A DNA stretch of 64,000 nucleotides from UBA3871 sp041797745 (GTDB lineage: Bacteria > Bacillota > Clostridia > Peptostreptococcales > Anaerovoracaceae), in the NCBI GenBank assembly GCA_041797745.1, contig JBHBZU010000047.1:66826-130825 (forward strand). The letters are read 5' to 3'. A program made the position numbers and the translations under genes. The stretch's first letter is position 1; each line of letters starts with the position of its first letter. Positions 1-8,431 of the stretch are shown here, piece by piece. Under the pieces are notes generated by a model. It saw nothing but the letters and a program-made list of their open reading frames with translations, was not told the DNA's origin and ran no database searches.

Positions 1-2
1 CG

Positions 3-422
3 AGTGCCACCGAGGAAGAAGTCTTTGAGGCGGCACGGAAAGCTGAAATTTTCGATGAAATTATGGAAATGCCTAGAGGCTTTGACACTTACGTGGGCGA
101 GCGCGGGACTTTGCTTTCCGGTGGTCAAAAGCAACGAATAGCCATTGCGAGAATATTTTTGAAGAATCCGCCGATATTGATTTTGGATGAGGCTACTTCG
201 GCACTGGATTCCATAACTGAAGAGTCAATCAGGCAGGCGTTTTCAGAATTATCAAAGGGGAGAACCACAATCATGATTGCTCACAGGCTTGCCAGCATTA
301 AAGAGGCGGACAGGGTAGCACTTATTGAAGAGGGAAAGGTTTGCGAGCTGGGTTCTCATGAGGAGCTTATGGAAAAGAACGGTCGCTATGCAGAATTGTA
401 TCATGCACAGCGACTTGAGTAG
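3..422 (+). CDS. ABC exporter ATP-binding protein, C-terminal part (cut by window start)
   Basis: This is the last ~139 codons of an ABC transporter nucleotide-binding domain. The reading frame is open from the first bases of the window, so the true start lies outside. Visible motifs are the signature LSGGQ, the Walker B/D-loop run ending DEATSALD, and the switch histidine in IMIAHR. The order and wording (FDTYVGERG before LSGGQ, then a tail ending HEELMEKNGRYAELY) are typical of exporters in which a membrane domain and ATPase are fused, such as MsbA or LmrA types. The substrate cannot be inferred from this part. It converges on the MocR gene with only one base between the stop codons. Confidence 0.9.
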   Translation, partial: SATEEEVFEAARKAEIFDEIMEMPRGFDTYVGERGTLLSGGQKQRIAIARIFLKNPPILILDEATSALDSITEESIRQAFSELSKGRTTIMIAHRLASIKEADRVALIEEGKVCELGSHEELMEKNGRYAELYHAQRLE

Positions 423-423
423 A

Positions 424-1887
424 CTATATCCAACTTTTTGTTAATTTGCAAATAATGCTGTCAATTTCAGGCAGAGGAATCTGATGGTAGTAAAAAACTA
501 TGGTAGGGAGGTGGATTCCCTGTTCGGAAGCGTCTGAAAAGGCGGACACAGGTACGGCTTCGACACCTAAATCCTCTGCGAGCTTGCAAAGCTCTGTGGC
601 GCTTTTTGAAGCTTCCACCTTTAGTATAATATTCAAACCTGAAGAGGCACGTTGAAGTTCTATTTTATCGGCACCATGCTTGGCAAAAGCGGCAGTTGCG
701 GCTTGCAGTTTTTGAGAATAAAGGTTACGCAGTTTTCGAATACCTGCCTGATAGTAGCCCTCCCCCATGAAAAGTGCCAAAGTTAACTGCTCGGTTTTAG
801 AACAGGTTTGGGTGTAACCGCCGATTAATTCATTAAAGATTTCCGTCAGCTGCGGGGTGAGAACCATGTAGCTGATTTTTATTGCAGGAAACAGGGTGGA
901 GGAGAAAGAACCGAGGTAAACAACTCTTTGATTTCTGTCAAGTCCTTTGAGGGCGGGAATAGGTCTTCCAAAATAACGCAGCTCACTGTCGTAGTCGTCT
1001 TCAATGATAATGGAATCGTTGCGATTTGCCCAGTCCAAAAGTTCGTAGCGGCGGCCTATGGGCATAACGGCTCCTGTTGGAAACTGATTGGAGGGGCAGG
1101 TGTAAACGGCGGAACGGATATTGGAGGGAAGACGGGCAATATCAATACCCTCGGAACTGACATTTACAGGGGTCATAACGAAACCGCGTTCTTTCAGTAT
1201 ATTTTTAACCGGAAGATATCCGGGTTCCTCCACGGCAACATGGCTGATATCCATCTGATGAAGGATTCTGGAAAGATGTATGGTAATTTGCTGGGTGCCG
1301 GCACCGATAATGACTTGCTCTTTGCTGCATGAAACGCCTCTGGACTGGTATACATAGCGAGCGATTTCCTGACGGAGAGCTTCTTCGCCCCTAGGGTCAG
1401 ATTCTGAGGTCAACAGAGGTGTAAATTCAGTAAGAACTTTAGATAGGCATTTTTTCCATCTGACAAAATTGAAGCAGGATAAATCGTAAAGATGTTTTGG
1501 TTGGCTTTGGCGAAGCTTTTGTTCAATATCCCAATGGACAGAAGTTGACTCTAACAAAGCTTCATCTTTAACGGTTTCTGTAGTTGGCGTAATTTTGTCG
1601 CTGATAGTCGCCATTCCGCCTAAAGCGAAAGAAAGGTCATTGATGTAATAGCATGATTGAGGGCGGGAAGAAATGTAACCCTCAACTAAAAGCTGACTGT
1701 AAGCCTGTTCCACTGTGGTTACTGAAATTTGCAGGCTTTTTGCTAAAGCGCGAAGTGAGGGGAGTTTTTCTCCTGCCACCATGTTGTGAGTAAGAATTTC
1801 GTGGGATATATAGTCATAAAGCTGTAAATAAACAGGACGAGAGTCACCCTTTTCTTTAAGGCTGAATTGTGGGGTTATGGCTTTCAT
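424..1887 (-). CDS. MocR/PdxR-type regulator (GntR helix-turn-helix plus aminotransferase-like domain)
   Basis: This 487-residue protein has a GntR winged helix (about residues 15-75; VYLQLYDYI, LPSLRALAKSL, TVEQAYSQL) joined to a fold-type I aminotransferase-like domain (about 125-487; EDDYDSELRY, CPSNQFPTG). MocR proteins normally bind pyridoxal phosphate through a lysine in a GTFSK motif and control vitamin B6, GABA or amino-acid genes. Here the motif reads GSFSS: the lysine position (about residue 330, codon 898-900) is serine, so a normal internal aldimine cannot form. The gene is divergent from an ECF S component, its most likely target. The family is certain; the effector is not. Confidence 0.9.
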   Translation of the reverse strand: MKAITPQFSLKEKGDSRPVYLQLYDYISHEILTHNMVAGEKLPSLRALAKSLQISVTTVEQAYSQLLVEGYISSRPQSCYYINDLSFALGGMATISDKITPTTETVKDEALLESTSVHWDIEQKLRQSQPKHLYDLSCFNFVRWKKCLSKVLTEFTPLLTSESDPRGEEALRQEIARYVYQSRGVSCSKEQVIIGAGTQQITIHLSRILHQMDISHVAVEEPGYLPVKNILKERGFVMTPVNVSSEGIDIARLPSNIRSAVYTCPSNQFPTGAVMPIGRRYELLDWANRNDSIIIEDDYDSELRYFGRPIPALKGLDRNQRVVYLGSFSSTLFPAIKISYMVLTPQLTEIFNELIGGYTQTCSKTEQLTLALFMGEGYYQAGIRKLRNLYSQKLQAATAAFAKHGADKIELQRASSGLNIILKVEASKSATELCKLAEDLGVEAVPVSAFSDASEQGIHLPTIVFYYHQIPLPEIDSIICKLTKSWI

Positions 1888-2069
1888 AAAAATCTCCTTA
1901 AGATTACAACTGTACTGGTGTTATTTGACAAAATAATAAACAGTTTGTGAAATATTTCTAAAAAACAAGCTAAAATTATAAACTGTACTTATAAAAATAA
2001 AACAAACTGACTATTTCAACGGGTTCAGCTTAATGATATCATAGTTTGTGAAAGAAGGGAATATTTATT
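1888..2069. promoter_or_regulatory. Divergent control region with repeated AACTGTACT
   Basis: The AT-rich space between the MocR gene and the ECF gene holds two identical direct copies of AACTGTACT at 1908-1916 and 1981-1989. It also holds CAGTTTGTGAAA (1941-1952), echoed by TAGTTTGTGAAA at 2042-2053. MocR proteins often bind direct repeats in such divergent regions, so these are candidate operators. No footprint can be inferred. Confidence 0.45.
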
Positions 2070-2615
2070 ATGAAAGAAATGAAAAAGACAAATGAATTAG
2101 TAATGACAGCTATGATGGTTTGCCTTGTAGCATTGGCAACTATGATGATTAGGATTCCTACACCCGGAACAGAGGGATATATCCATCTGGGAGATGCTAT
2201 GATTTTTGTTGCGGTTATGATATTGGGCTGGAGAAAAGGAGCCGTTGCCGCAAGTGTTGGTTCAGCTATGGCTGACTTACTTAGCGGGTACGCTTCTTGG
2301 GTTCCCTGGACTTTTGCAATCAAGGGTCTCATGGCGCTGGCTTTCGGAATCATCTTTGAACTTTCACTTAAAAGTGTAAGTGAGGGAGCATATAAGAAAG
2401 CCGCAGTAATTAAGGTTATCGGAATGCTTATTGGTGGTGTGATTATGGTGGGCGGTTACTTTGTAGCAGCCGGTCTTATGTACGGAAATTGGATGGCTTC
2501 TTTTGTGAACATTCCTATGAACTGCATTCAGTTGGGGGCAGGAATGTTTATCTCTCTTGCTTTAGAGCAGGCTTTGAGAAGAACCAGTGCATCCAAGTAC
2601 TTTCACACTATATAA
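2070..2615 (+). CDS. ECF transporter S component (possible vitamin, perhaps B6)
   Basis: This is a 181-residue, very hydrophobic protein with about five or six membrane segments. The pattern (MMVCLVALATMMIRIP near the N-terminus, then HLGDAMIFVAVMILGWRKGAVAA and a GSAMADLLSGY stretch) matches substrate-binding S components of energy-coupling factor importers, which capture vitamins and share an ATPase module encoded elsewhere. The start has the ribosome site GAAGGGA at 2054-2060. It is divergent from a MocR regulator, an arrangement often seen for pyridoxine S components (PdxU type). Substrate assignment to B6 is inference from that context only. Confidence 0.8.
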   Translation: MKEMKKTNELVMTAMMVCLVALATMMIRIPTPGTEGYIHLGDAMIFVAVMILGWRKGAVAASVGSAMADLLSGYASWVPWTFAIKGLMALAFGIIFELSLKSVSEGAYKKAAVIKVIGMLIGGVIMVGGYFVAAGLMYGNWMASFVNIPMNCIQLGAGMFISLALEQALRRTSASKYFHTI

Positions 2616-2741
2616 GCATAAACAGGGTAAAAATAAAAAGCCCCCAAAATAAAGACTTGGTGCAAAAGGTGTTATGAAATATATTGGTGTAGTATAAAGA
2701 ACGAATAAAAAACGAAAAGACATAATAGTTTATCCTCTATG

Positions 2742-2780
2742 GCCTCGGTAAAAGCCTGAAATTCCGAGGCTTTTCTTTTG
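2742..2780 (+). terminator. Intrinsic terminator after the ECF gene
   Basis: GCCTCGG (2742-2748) pairs with CCGAGGC (2764-2770) and is followed by TTTTCTTTT. It lies between the ECF gene and mntP. Confidence 0.8.
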
Positions 2781-2842
2781 CTTTTTGAAAGAAAATGCAG
2801 TATGATAAAAGTTACTGATTAGAAGCAAAAGAGGGTTTTTAC

Positions 2843-3427
2843 ATGAATTGGGATTTAATGTTTTTTATTAATAGTATTCTTTTTGGTATCGGTTTAGCTA
2901 TGGACGCTTTTTCGGTATCTTTGGCTAACGGCTTAAATGAACCCAATATGAAAGGCGGTCGCATGGGTTTTATTGCAGGAACCTTTTGTGGCTATCAGAT
3001 TATTATGCCTCTTATCGCATGGATTTGTGTTCACACCATAGCTGAGAAATTTGAGGCTTTTCAAAGCCTAATTCCGTGGATTGCAATATTGCTGCTCCTA
3101 TATATAGGCGGTAATATGCTTATTGATGGTATTAGAGGGCGCGGGGAAGAAGAAACGTCTGCTGTCGACTTTTGGGGTCTTATGCTTCAAGGCATTGCAA
3201 CTTCCATAGATGCGCTGTCCGTAGGCTTTACTATTGCCGATTATCCATGGCGCATGGCTTTGGTGGAAGCTTCTATTATCGGGGTGGTTACCTACGCCAT
3301 ATGTATGGCGGGGCTTTCCATAGGAAAGGTGGCAGGTACTAAACTATCAGGAAAGGCATCCCTTTTGGGAGGAGTCATACTAATAGGAATAGGTATTGAG
3401 ATTTTTGTAAAAGGAGTTTTTTTATAG
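2843..3427 (+). CDS. mntP: Manganese efflux pump MntP
   Basis: This 194-residue protein has six predicted membrane segments in two similar halves. Each half carries the family's acidic membrane motif: GLAMDAFSVSL (about residues 17-27) and TSIDALSVGF (about 119-128). These aspartates are needed for Mn(II) export in the MntP (DUF204) family, and the length is typical. A ribosome site (AGAGGG) precedes the ATG. The next gene, a sirtuin, starts 10 bp downstream, so they are probably co-transcribed. No yybP-ykoY manganese riboswitch is recognisable in the 60 bp after the upstream terminator. Confidence 0.93.
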   Translation: MNWDLMFFINSILFGIGLAMDAFSVSLANGLNEPNMKGGRMGFIAGTFCGYQIIMPLIAWICVHTIAEKFEAFQSLIPWIAILLLLYIGGNMLIDGIRGRGEEETSAVDFWGLMLQGIATSIDALSVGFTIADYPWRMALVEASIIGVVTYAICMAGLSIGKVAGTKLSGKASLLGGVILIGIGIEIFVKGVFL

Positions 3428-3437
3428 GAGGTAAAAC

Positions 3438-4175
3438 ATGGATGCAAGACTTAAAGAAATTGTAGATAAATCTAAAAGAATCGTTTTCTTCGGTGGGGCA
3501 GGAGTTTCTACCGAAAGCAATATTCCGGATTTCAGATCGGAGGCGGGACTTTATGCGGCAAAATCTGTTTACGGCTATGCTCCTGAAACCATACTTTCCC
3601 ATTCTTTTTTTGTGGAACAGACAAAACTTTTCTTTGACTATTACAAGAAAAATTTAATATATAAAGAGGCGCAGCCCAATAAAGCACACAGAGCTTTGGC
3701 AAAACTGGAAGCAGAGGGAAAACTGAAATCTGTCGTAACCCAAAATATTGACGGTTTACATCAAAAGGCAGGAAGTAAGACCGTTCGTGAGCTTCATGGT
3801 TCCGTACTTAGAAACTATTGCACTAAATGCCATCAGTTCTATGACTTGGAATATGTGTTGGATAAGGATAACTGTGGCGGCGACGCCTATGGTATCCCAC
3901 ATTGCCAAAAGTGTGGAGCTATAATAAAGCCCGATGTAGTGCTTTATGAAGAATCGCTAGACATGAATACTTGCAATAAGGCGGCAGAAGAGATTGCCAA
4001 TGCGGATTGTCTGATTATAGGAGGAACCAGCTTGACGGTTTATCCCGCGGCAGGATATGTTCGCGAATTTCGCGGAGACAATTTAGTAGTAATCAACAAG
4101 TCACCAACACAGATGGATAAAAATGCCAATTTACTGATTGAGGATGCCATCGGTGAAGTTATGGATTTAGATTAA
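3438..4175 (+). CDS. cobB: NAD-dependent protein deacylase (sirtuin, SIR2/CobB family)
   Basis: This 245-residue cytosolic enzyme removes acyl groups from lysines using NAD. It has the NAD-binding GAGVSTESNIPDFRS motif (about residues 20-34), TQNIDGLHQKAGS with the catalytic-loop residues QNID, the active-site histidine in ELHGSV, a zinc-ribbon with two CxxC pairs (YCTKCHQ and HCQKCGA), and GTSLTVYPAA. Length and motif order are normal for bacterial sirtuins. AGGAGG precedes the ATG. It follows mntP by 10 bp and precedes surE by 27 bp, so the three form a likely operon. Confidence 0.95.
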   Translation: MDARLKEIVDKSKRIVFFGGAGVSTESNIPDFRSEAGLYAAKSVYGYAPETILSHSFFVEQTKLFFDYYKKNLIYKEAQPNKAHRALAKLEAEGKLKSVVTQNIDGLHQKAGSKTVRELHGSVLRNYCTKCHQFYDLEYVLDKDNCGGDAYGIPHCQKCGAIIKPDVVLYEESLDMNTCNKAAEEIANADCLIIGGTSLTVYPAAGYVREFRGDNLVVINKSPTQMDKNANLLIEDAIGEVMDLD

Positions 4176-4202
4176 AATGATATAGAGGGAAAAGAGGTAA
4201 AT

Positions 4203-5084
4203 ATGAAAATTTTAATTTCAAATGATGATGGAATAAATGCCGAGGGGCTTCGCGTTTTGGCAAAGACACTTTCAAGGAACCACGAGGTTTATGTGTCTGC
4301 ACCGGCTTCGCAAATGAGTGCCACAAGTCACAAGATTAGCATGCACAGCAAGCTGTATTTAGAAGAAAGACAGGTGGAGGGTGCAAAGGAAGCGTGGGCA
4401 ATTACGGGAACTCCCGCTGACGCGACCAAGATAGGAATGGCTGTTTGTGAGAAGAAAGGTATCGAAATTGACGTTGTTTTTTCAGGCATAAACCATGGAG
4501 GAAATTATGGCTACGACGCCCTTTATTCAGGCACTATCGGTGCAGCAACGGAAGCCAATATTTCCTATAAGCCGGCAGTTGCCGTTTCGGTAAATTCTCA
4601 TGAGCCAAAGTATAAATTTGAATATGCGGCTGAATTAGCGGCAAAGATGGCGGATCAGATGGAGGCTACTTTAGAGCTTTTGCGTAATAAGGGGCTTGAG
4701 AAAATAAAAACTCTCTCCGATGTCAACAAACTTTTGGAGGAGTGTCCGGAATTGGACATTGCTATGACGACAATTCTTACTGTTAAGCCTCGTACTATAT
4801 CCATAAATGTTCCGGATATTCCGGCGACGGAAATAAAAGGAGTAAAGCCTGCTTCTTTGGGACCTCGTGACTATGATAATCTTTTAAAAGAAAGTCAAGA
4901 CGAAAAAGGAATTTATTTTGAGTATAACGGCACACCGAGGGTATATAAAAAGGGGAACATTTTTGACGGTCAAGAGATTTCGGCAAATAGCGATGTAATG
5001 CTTATGCAAGAGGGTTACGCTACAATTACAGTGCTCGGAACCGATCTCACAGACTGGGAACTTACTGAAAATTGGGCGGTTTGA
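4203..5084 (+). CDS. surE: 5'/3'-nucleotidase SurE
   Basis: This is a metal-dependent phosphatase acting on nucleoside 5'- and 3'-monophosphates. The N-terminal metal motif ILISNDDGI, the loop SAPASQMSATSH, GTPADATKIG and the FSGINHGGNYGYDALYSGT stretch are all diagnostic. At 293 residues it is about 40 longer than most SurE proteins. The extra length lies at about residues 150-185, in a charged helix-rich segment, and probably enlarges the dimer tail rather than changing chemistry. It is the third gene after mntP and the sirtuin; no terminator was seen before the thiolase promoter. Confidence 0.94.
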   Translation: MKILISNDDGINAEGLRVLAKTLSRNHEVYVSAPASQMSATSHKISMHSKLYLEERQVEGAKEAWAITGTPADATKIGMAVCEKKGIEIDVVFSGINHGGNYGYDALYSGTIGAATEANISYKPAVAVSVNSHEPKYKFEYAAELAAKMADQMEATLELLRNKGLEKIKTLSDVNKLLEECPELDIAMTTILTVKPRTISINVPDIPATEIKGVKPASLGPRDYDNLLKESQDEKGIYFEYNGTPRVYKKGNIFDGQEISANSDVMLMQEGYATITVLGTDLTDWELTENWAV

Positions 5085-5185
5085 CGCCTTAGCATATAGA
5101 GAAAACTCATAGGCTTAACAGCACTTCCGCTCGGCTTTTATACAGAATTTATACAAAATGACGTATAGATAAATGGCAAAAATCC

Positions 5186-5213
5186 TTGAAAGGTCTGTGA
5201 TGTGTGGTACAAT
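5186..5213 (+). promoter_or_regulatory. Predicted sigma-70 promoter of the thiolase gene
   Basis: TTGAAA at 5186-5191 and TACAAT at 5208-5213 are separated by 16 bp, about 95 bp before the thiolase start. The match is reasonable but untested. Confidence 0.55.
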
Positions 5214-5308
5214 TAAATGGACGCGAGTTCGTAATTAACTGACGGTGTATGCGAAAATTCGTGAATATTTTTTATAATTATAAAACATAGTATATAGGAG
5301 GATTTAAA

Positions 5309-6487
5309 ATGAGAGAAGTAGTAATCGTAAGTGCTGCAAGAACACCTATCGGATCATTTGGCGGTTCTTTAAAGGACGTACCTACAAGAACACTGGGTGC
5401 TATCGCAATTAAGGGCGCTATCGAAAGAGCAGGACTGAAACCTGAACAGGTTGACGAAGTAGTTATGGGTTGTGTACTCCAGGGCGGACTTGGACAGAAC
5501 GTGTCCAGACAGATGGCTTTAGATGCAGGACTTCCTGTAGAAGTTCCAACATTCACTATCAATAAGGTTTGCGGCTCCGGTCTTAGAGCAGTTGAGCTTG
5601 CAGCTCAGATTATCAAGGCAGGCGACGCTGATGTTGTAGTTGCCGGCGGTGCAGAAAATATGTCTTCAACAGCATACGCTTTACCAAAGGCTCGTTGGGG
5701 AGCAAGAATGGGCAATGCTAACATGATAGATATGATGGTTAACGACGGTCTTTGGGACGCATTCAACAACTATCACATGGGCGTTACAGCAGAAAACGTT
5801 GCTAAGCAGTGGAACCTTACAAGAGAACAGCTCGATGAGTTTGCAGTTATCTCTCAGGAGAGAGCTGAAGCAGCTATCAAGGCAGGAAAGTTTAAGGATG
5901 AAATCGTTCCTGTAGAAATTCCACAGAAAAAGGGAGACCCAATCGTATTTGATACAGATGAATACCCTAAGTTCGGAACTACTATGGACAAGGTTGCTAA
6001 ATTAAAGCCTGCATTCATTAAAGAGGGTGTTGTAACAGCAGCTAACGCTTCCGGTATCAATGACTCCGGTGCCGCAGTAGTTGTTATGTCCGCAGATAAG
6101 GCAAAGGAACTTGGACTTAAGCCTCTTTGCAAGATTACTTCCTATGCTTCAGGCGGTGTTGACCCTACAATCATGGGTGTTGGCCCTGTACCTGCAACTA
6201 AGAAAGCTCTTGAAAAGGCTAACCTTAAGATTGAAGATATGGATTTAGTAGAAGCTAACGAAGCATTCGCAGCTCAGTCTTTAGCAGTTCGTAAGGACCT
6301 CGGTCTTGACCCTGAAAAGACTAATGTAAACGGTGGCGCTATTGCACTCGGTCACCCAATCGGAGCTTCCGGCTGCCGTATCCTCATCTCCCTTATTTAT
6401 GAGATGCAGAAGAGAGAATCCCGTTACGGTCTCGCTACACTTTGTATCGGTGGAGGAATGGGAACAGCTCTTATCGTAGAAAGATAA
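5309..6487 (+). CDS. thlA: Acetyl-CoA C-acetyltransferase (thiolase)
   Basis: This 392-residue thiolase condenses two acetyl-CoA to acetoacetyl-CoA, or runs the reverse. It shows the nucleophile cysteine in NKVCGSGLRA (Cys88), the GGAIALGHPIGASG histidine loop, and the C-terminal acid/base cysteine in TLCIGGGMGTA. It stands alone, with its own promoter and terminator. Codon use is strongly biased (AAG, GCT, AGA), as in highly expressed genes. In lysine fermentation it would split the acetoacetyl-CoA made by the CoA-transferase at 47.4-48.8 kb; it also serves butyrate synthesis. The family is certain; the symbol follows clostridial usage. Confidence 0.95.
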   Translation: MREVVIVSAARTPIGSFGGSLKDVPTRTLGAIAIKGAIERAGLKPEQVDEVVMGCVLQGGLGQNVSRQMALDAGLPVEVPTFTINKVCGSGLRAVELAAQIIKAGDADVVVAGGAENMSSTAYALPKARWGARMGNANMIDMMVNDGLWDAFNNYHMGVTAENVAKQWNLTREQLDEFAVISQERAEAAIKAGKFKDEIVPVEIPQKKGDPIVFDTDEYPKFGTTMDKVAKLKPAFIKEGVVTAANASGINDSGAAVVVMSADKAKELGLKPLCKITSYASGGVDPTIMGVGPVPATKKALEKANLKIEDMDLVEANEAFAAQSLAVRKDLGLDPEKTNVNGGAIALGHPIGASGCRILISLIYEMQKRESRYGLATLCIGGGMGTALIVER

Positions 6488-6517
6488 TTAGAGTATTGTC
6501 TCAATATACTAAGAATT

Positions 6518-6547
6518 TAAGCCTCGGAAATTTCTCCGAGGCTTTTT
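6518..6547 (+). terminator. Intrinsic terminator after thiolase
   Basis: AAGCCTCGGA (6518-6527) pairs with TCCGAGGCTT (6534-6543) and runs into a T-tract. Confidence 0.88.
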
Positions 6548-6558
6548 GTATACAAACT

Positions 6559-6587
6559 ATTGACAGATAGGAGAGGGAGTGTTAGTA
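6559..6587 (+). promoter_or_regulatory. Predicted promoter of the uracil permease leader
   Basis: TTGACA (6559-6564), a 17-bp spacer and TAGTAT (6582-6587), with a TG one base before the -10 (extended -10). It starts transcription just before the PyrR hairpin. Confidence 0.6.
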
Positions 6588-6604
6588 TAACTAATGGTAA
6601 AATA

Positions 6605-6709
6605 AATCTTTAAGCGGGTCCAGAGAGGCCGGCAAGATTGACAATAAGACTGCCTGGGGAAGCTGGGTGGGTTGTGGGAAGTCTTGCAAAGTTGCAGGAC
6701 ATTTTTTTA
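6605..6709 (+). promoter_or_regulatory. PyrR-binding RNA attenuator before the uracil permease
   Basis: The transcript can form a hairpin closed by AATCTT (6605-6610) and AAGATT (6634-6639) that presents TCCAGAGAGG (6619-6628), the known PyrR recognition loop. GCAAGA (6632-6637), part of the 3' arm, can instead pair with TCTTGC (6682-6687) as an antiterminator. The terminator is GTCTTGCA (6681-6688) with TGCAGGAC (6693-6700), then a run of T. By the established Bacillus mechanism, PyrR bound to UMP stabilises the first hairpin and so favours termination when pyrimidines are plentiful. No pyrR gene is in the window. Confidence 0.88.
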
Positions 6710-6759
6710 TGTAGAAAACCGGTTGTCAATCTTTTCTATAAAAGAAAAGGAGAAATTAA

Positions 6760-8094
6760 ATGAACAACAACGAAGCAATTTATGACGCAAAACAGTTGGG
6801 AGTGCCTAAAGAAATGATATTAGGTCTTCAGCACCTGTTCGCAATGTTTGGCTCTACAGTATTGGTTCCGATTCTTACAGGACTTAGCGTTTCAGCAACA
6901 TTGCTTTTCGCAGGACTTGCTACATTATTTATGCACCTGGTAACTAAGAAACAGGTTCCCGTTTTCTTGGGTTCTTCTTTTGCATTCCTGGGAGGATACT
7001 TTGCGGTAATCGCGGCAGGTAAGCAATATGGTCTGACTCAAAGAGAGGCTCTTCCATATGCTTGTGTAGGTGTTGCCTGTGCAGGTATTTTATACCTGAT
7101 TCTTTCTTTCATCTGCAAGATGTACGGAAGTAAGAGAGTAATGAGATTTTTCCCACCGGTAGTTACCGGCCCAATCATTATCGCTATCGGTTTGAACTTG
7201 GCACCCTCTGCTGTAAACAGCTGTCAGACAAACTGGATGATAGCTTTAGTAGCAATCTTCACCATTATCATAGCTAATATATGGGGTAAGGGAATGATTA
7301 AGATTATCCCGATTCTTCTTGGAGTAATAGTGTCCTATGTTGTGGCGGCGGTAAGCGGAAACGTAGATTTCAGCGGTGTAGCAAAAGCGGCTTGGATTGG
7401 AATACCAGTTCAGACGCAGGATACAGTTTTCGGACTCTTTACAAACGGTAACGTTAGCCATTCTCTCTTAATTTCTTCAGTAGTAACCATTGTACCTATT
7501 GCAATCGCAACAATGATGGAACATGTAGGCGATATTTCAGCCATCGGTTCTACTATCGGTAAAAATTTAGTTGAGGAACCGGGGTTACACAGAACTCTTA
7601 TAGGAGATGGTGTAGGTACTGCTATTGCCGCTCTCTTCGGAGCTCCTGCAAATACAACCTATGGAGAAAATACAGGAGTACTTGCTCTCACAAAGGTATA
7701 TGATCCTGCTGTAATAAGACTGGCGGCGTATTATGCATGTGTTCTCTCTTTCTGCCCTAAATTTGCGGCACTCATCGCTGCAATGCCTACTGCAACAGTT
7801 GGAGGTGTAAGCCTTATTCTCTATGGAATGATTTCTGCGGTAGGTATCAGAAATATGGTTGAGAACAGCACAGATTTCCAGAAGTCCAGAAATGTTATAG
7901 TAGCGGCTCTTATTATGGGGCTGGCAATCGGTATAGGATATTCCGAGGCAGGCAGCATTATGCTTGGCTCCGTAAGCCTTTCAGGTCTGGCGGTTGCTTC
8001 TATTGTAGGTATCATAATCAATGCGATACTTCCGGGGGGACGTGCGGAATATATGCCAAACGACAAAAATTCAGGCTCTCTTGGACAGTATTAA
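6760..8094 (+). CDS. uraA: Uracil permease (NCS2 family)
   Basis: This 444-residue membrane protein has about 14 hydrophobic segments. Motifs of the nucleobase-cation symporter-2 family are present: LQHLFAMFGSTVLVP near the N-terminus, MEHVGDISAIG with the substrate-contacting glutamate in the eighth segment, and GAPANTTYGENTGVLA. The family takes up uracil (or xanthine). The PyrR attenuator directly upstream shows that pyrimidine is the relevant substrate class, so uracil is favoured. It is followed at once by a strong terminator and is monocistronic. Confidence 0.93.
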   Translation: MNNNEAIYDAKQLGVPKEMILGLQHLFAMFGSTVLVPILTGLSVSATLLFAGLATLFMHLVTKKQVPVFLGSSFAFLGGYFAVIAAGKQYGLTQREALPYACVGVACAGILYLILSFICKMYGSKRVMRFFPPVVTGPIIIAIGLNLAPSAVNSCQTNWMIALVAIFTIIIANIWGKGMIKIIPILLGVIVSYVVAAVSGNVDFSGVAKAAWIGIPVQTQDTVFGLFTNGNVSHSLLISSVVTIVPIAIATMMEHVGDISAIGSTIGKNLVEEPGLHRTLIGDGVGTAIAALFGAPANTTYGENTGVLALTKVYDPAVIRLAAYYACVLSFCPKFAALIAAMPTATVGGVSLILYGMISAVGIRNMVENSTDFQKSRNVIVAALIMGLAIGIGYSEAGSIMLGSVSLSGLAVASIVGIIINAILPGGRAEYMPNDKNSGSLGQY

Positions 8095-8128
8095 TATAAA
8101 GTCAAGTGAAAAAATAAAACTGCTAATG

Positions 8129-8172
8129 GCCCGCCCGTTCATTTAAAATGAGCAAGGCGGGCTTATTTATTA
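8129..8172 (+). terminator. Intrinsic terminator after uracil permease
   Basis: GCCCGCC (8129-8135) pairs with GGCGGGC (8156-8162), with a loop of about 20 nt, then TTATTTATT. The loop is long but the stem is GC-rich. Confidence 0.7.
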
Positions 8173-8431
8173 CAAGGTAAAAGGGTAGCAAAAAGAGGCT
8201 TATAGGAGAAAAAAGATAGTGAAAAGGATGTAAAAAAATTACGAAAAAACTATGGAAAAGGGAAAACTTTTCTTTAGTCTTTCCCCGACAGGTTTTTATG
8301 GAAAAATTCTAAAATCTTTGATATACTTAAAAACAGAGTAATATTTAGATAATATAAAGTTACAGCTTCAGAAAAAGTTATAAAAAGTTATTATAAATAA
8401 ACTTTTGCGCGTTTAAAAACGAGGAGAAAAA

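Noticed and set aside
928..1332. 134-codon plus-strand open frame inside the MocR gene
   Set aside because: It lies wholly antisense to a well-supported gene, has no ribosome site and no recognisable protein features.
2616..2842. yybP-ykoY manganese riboswitch before mntP
   Set aside because: The only strong structure is the terminator of the preceding gene; the conserved riboswitch loops are not visible.
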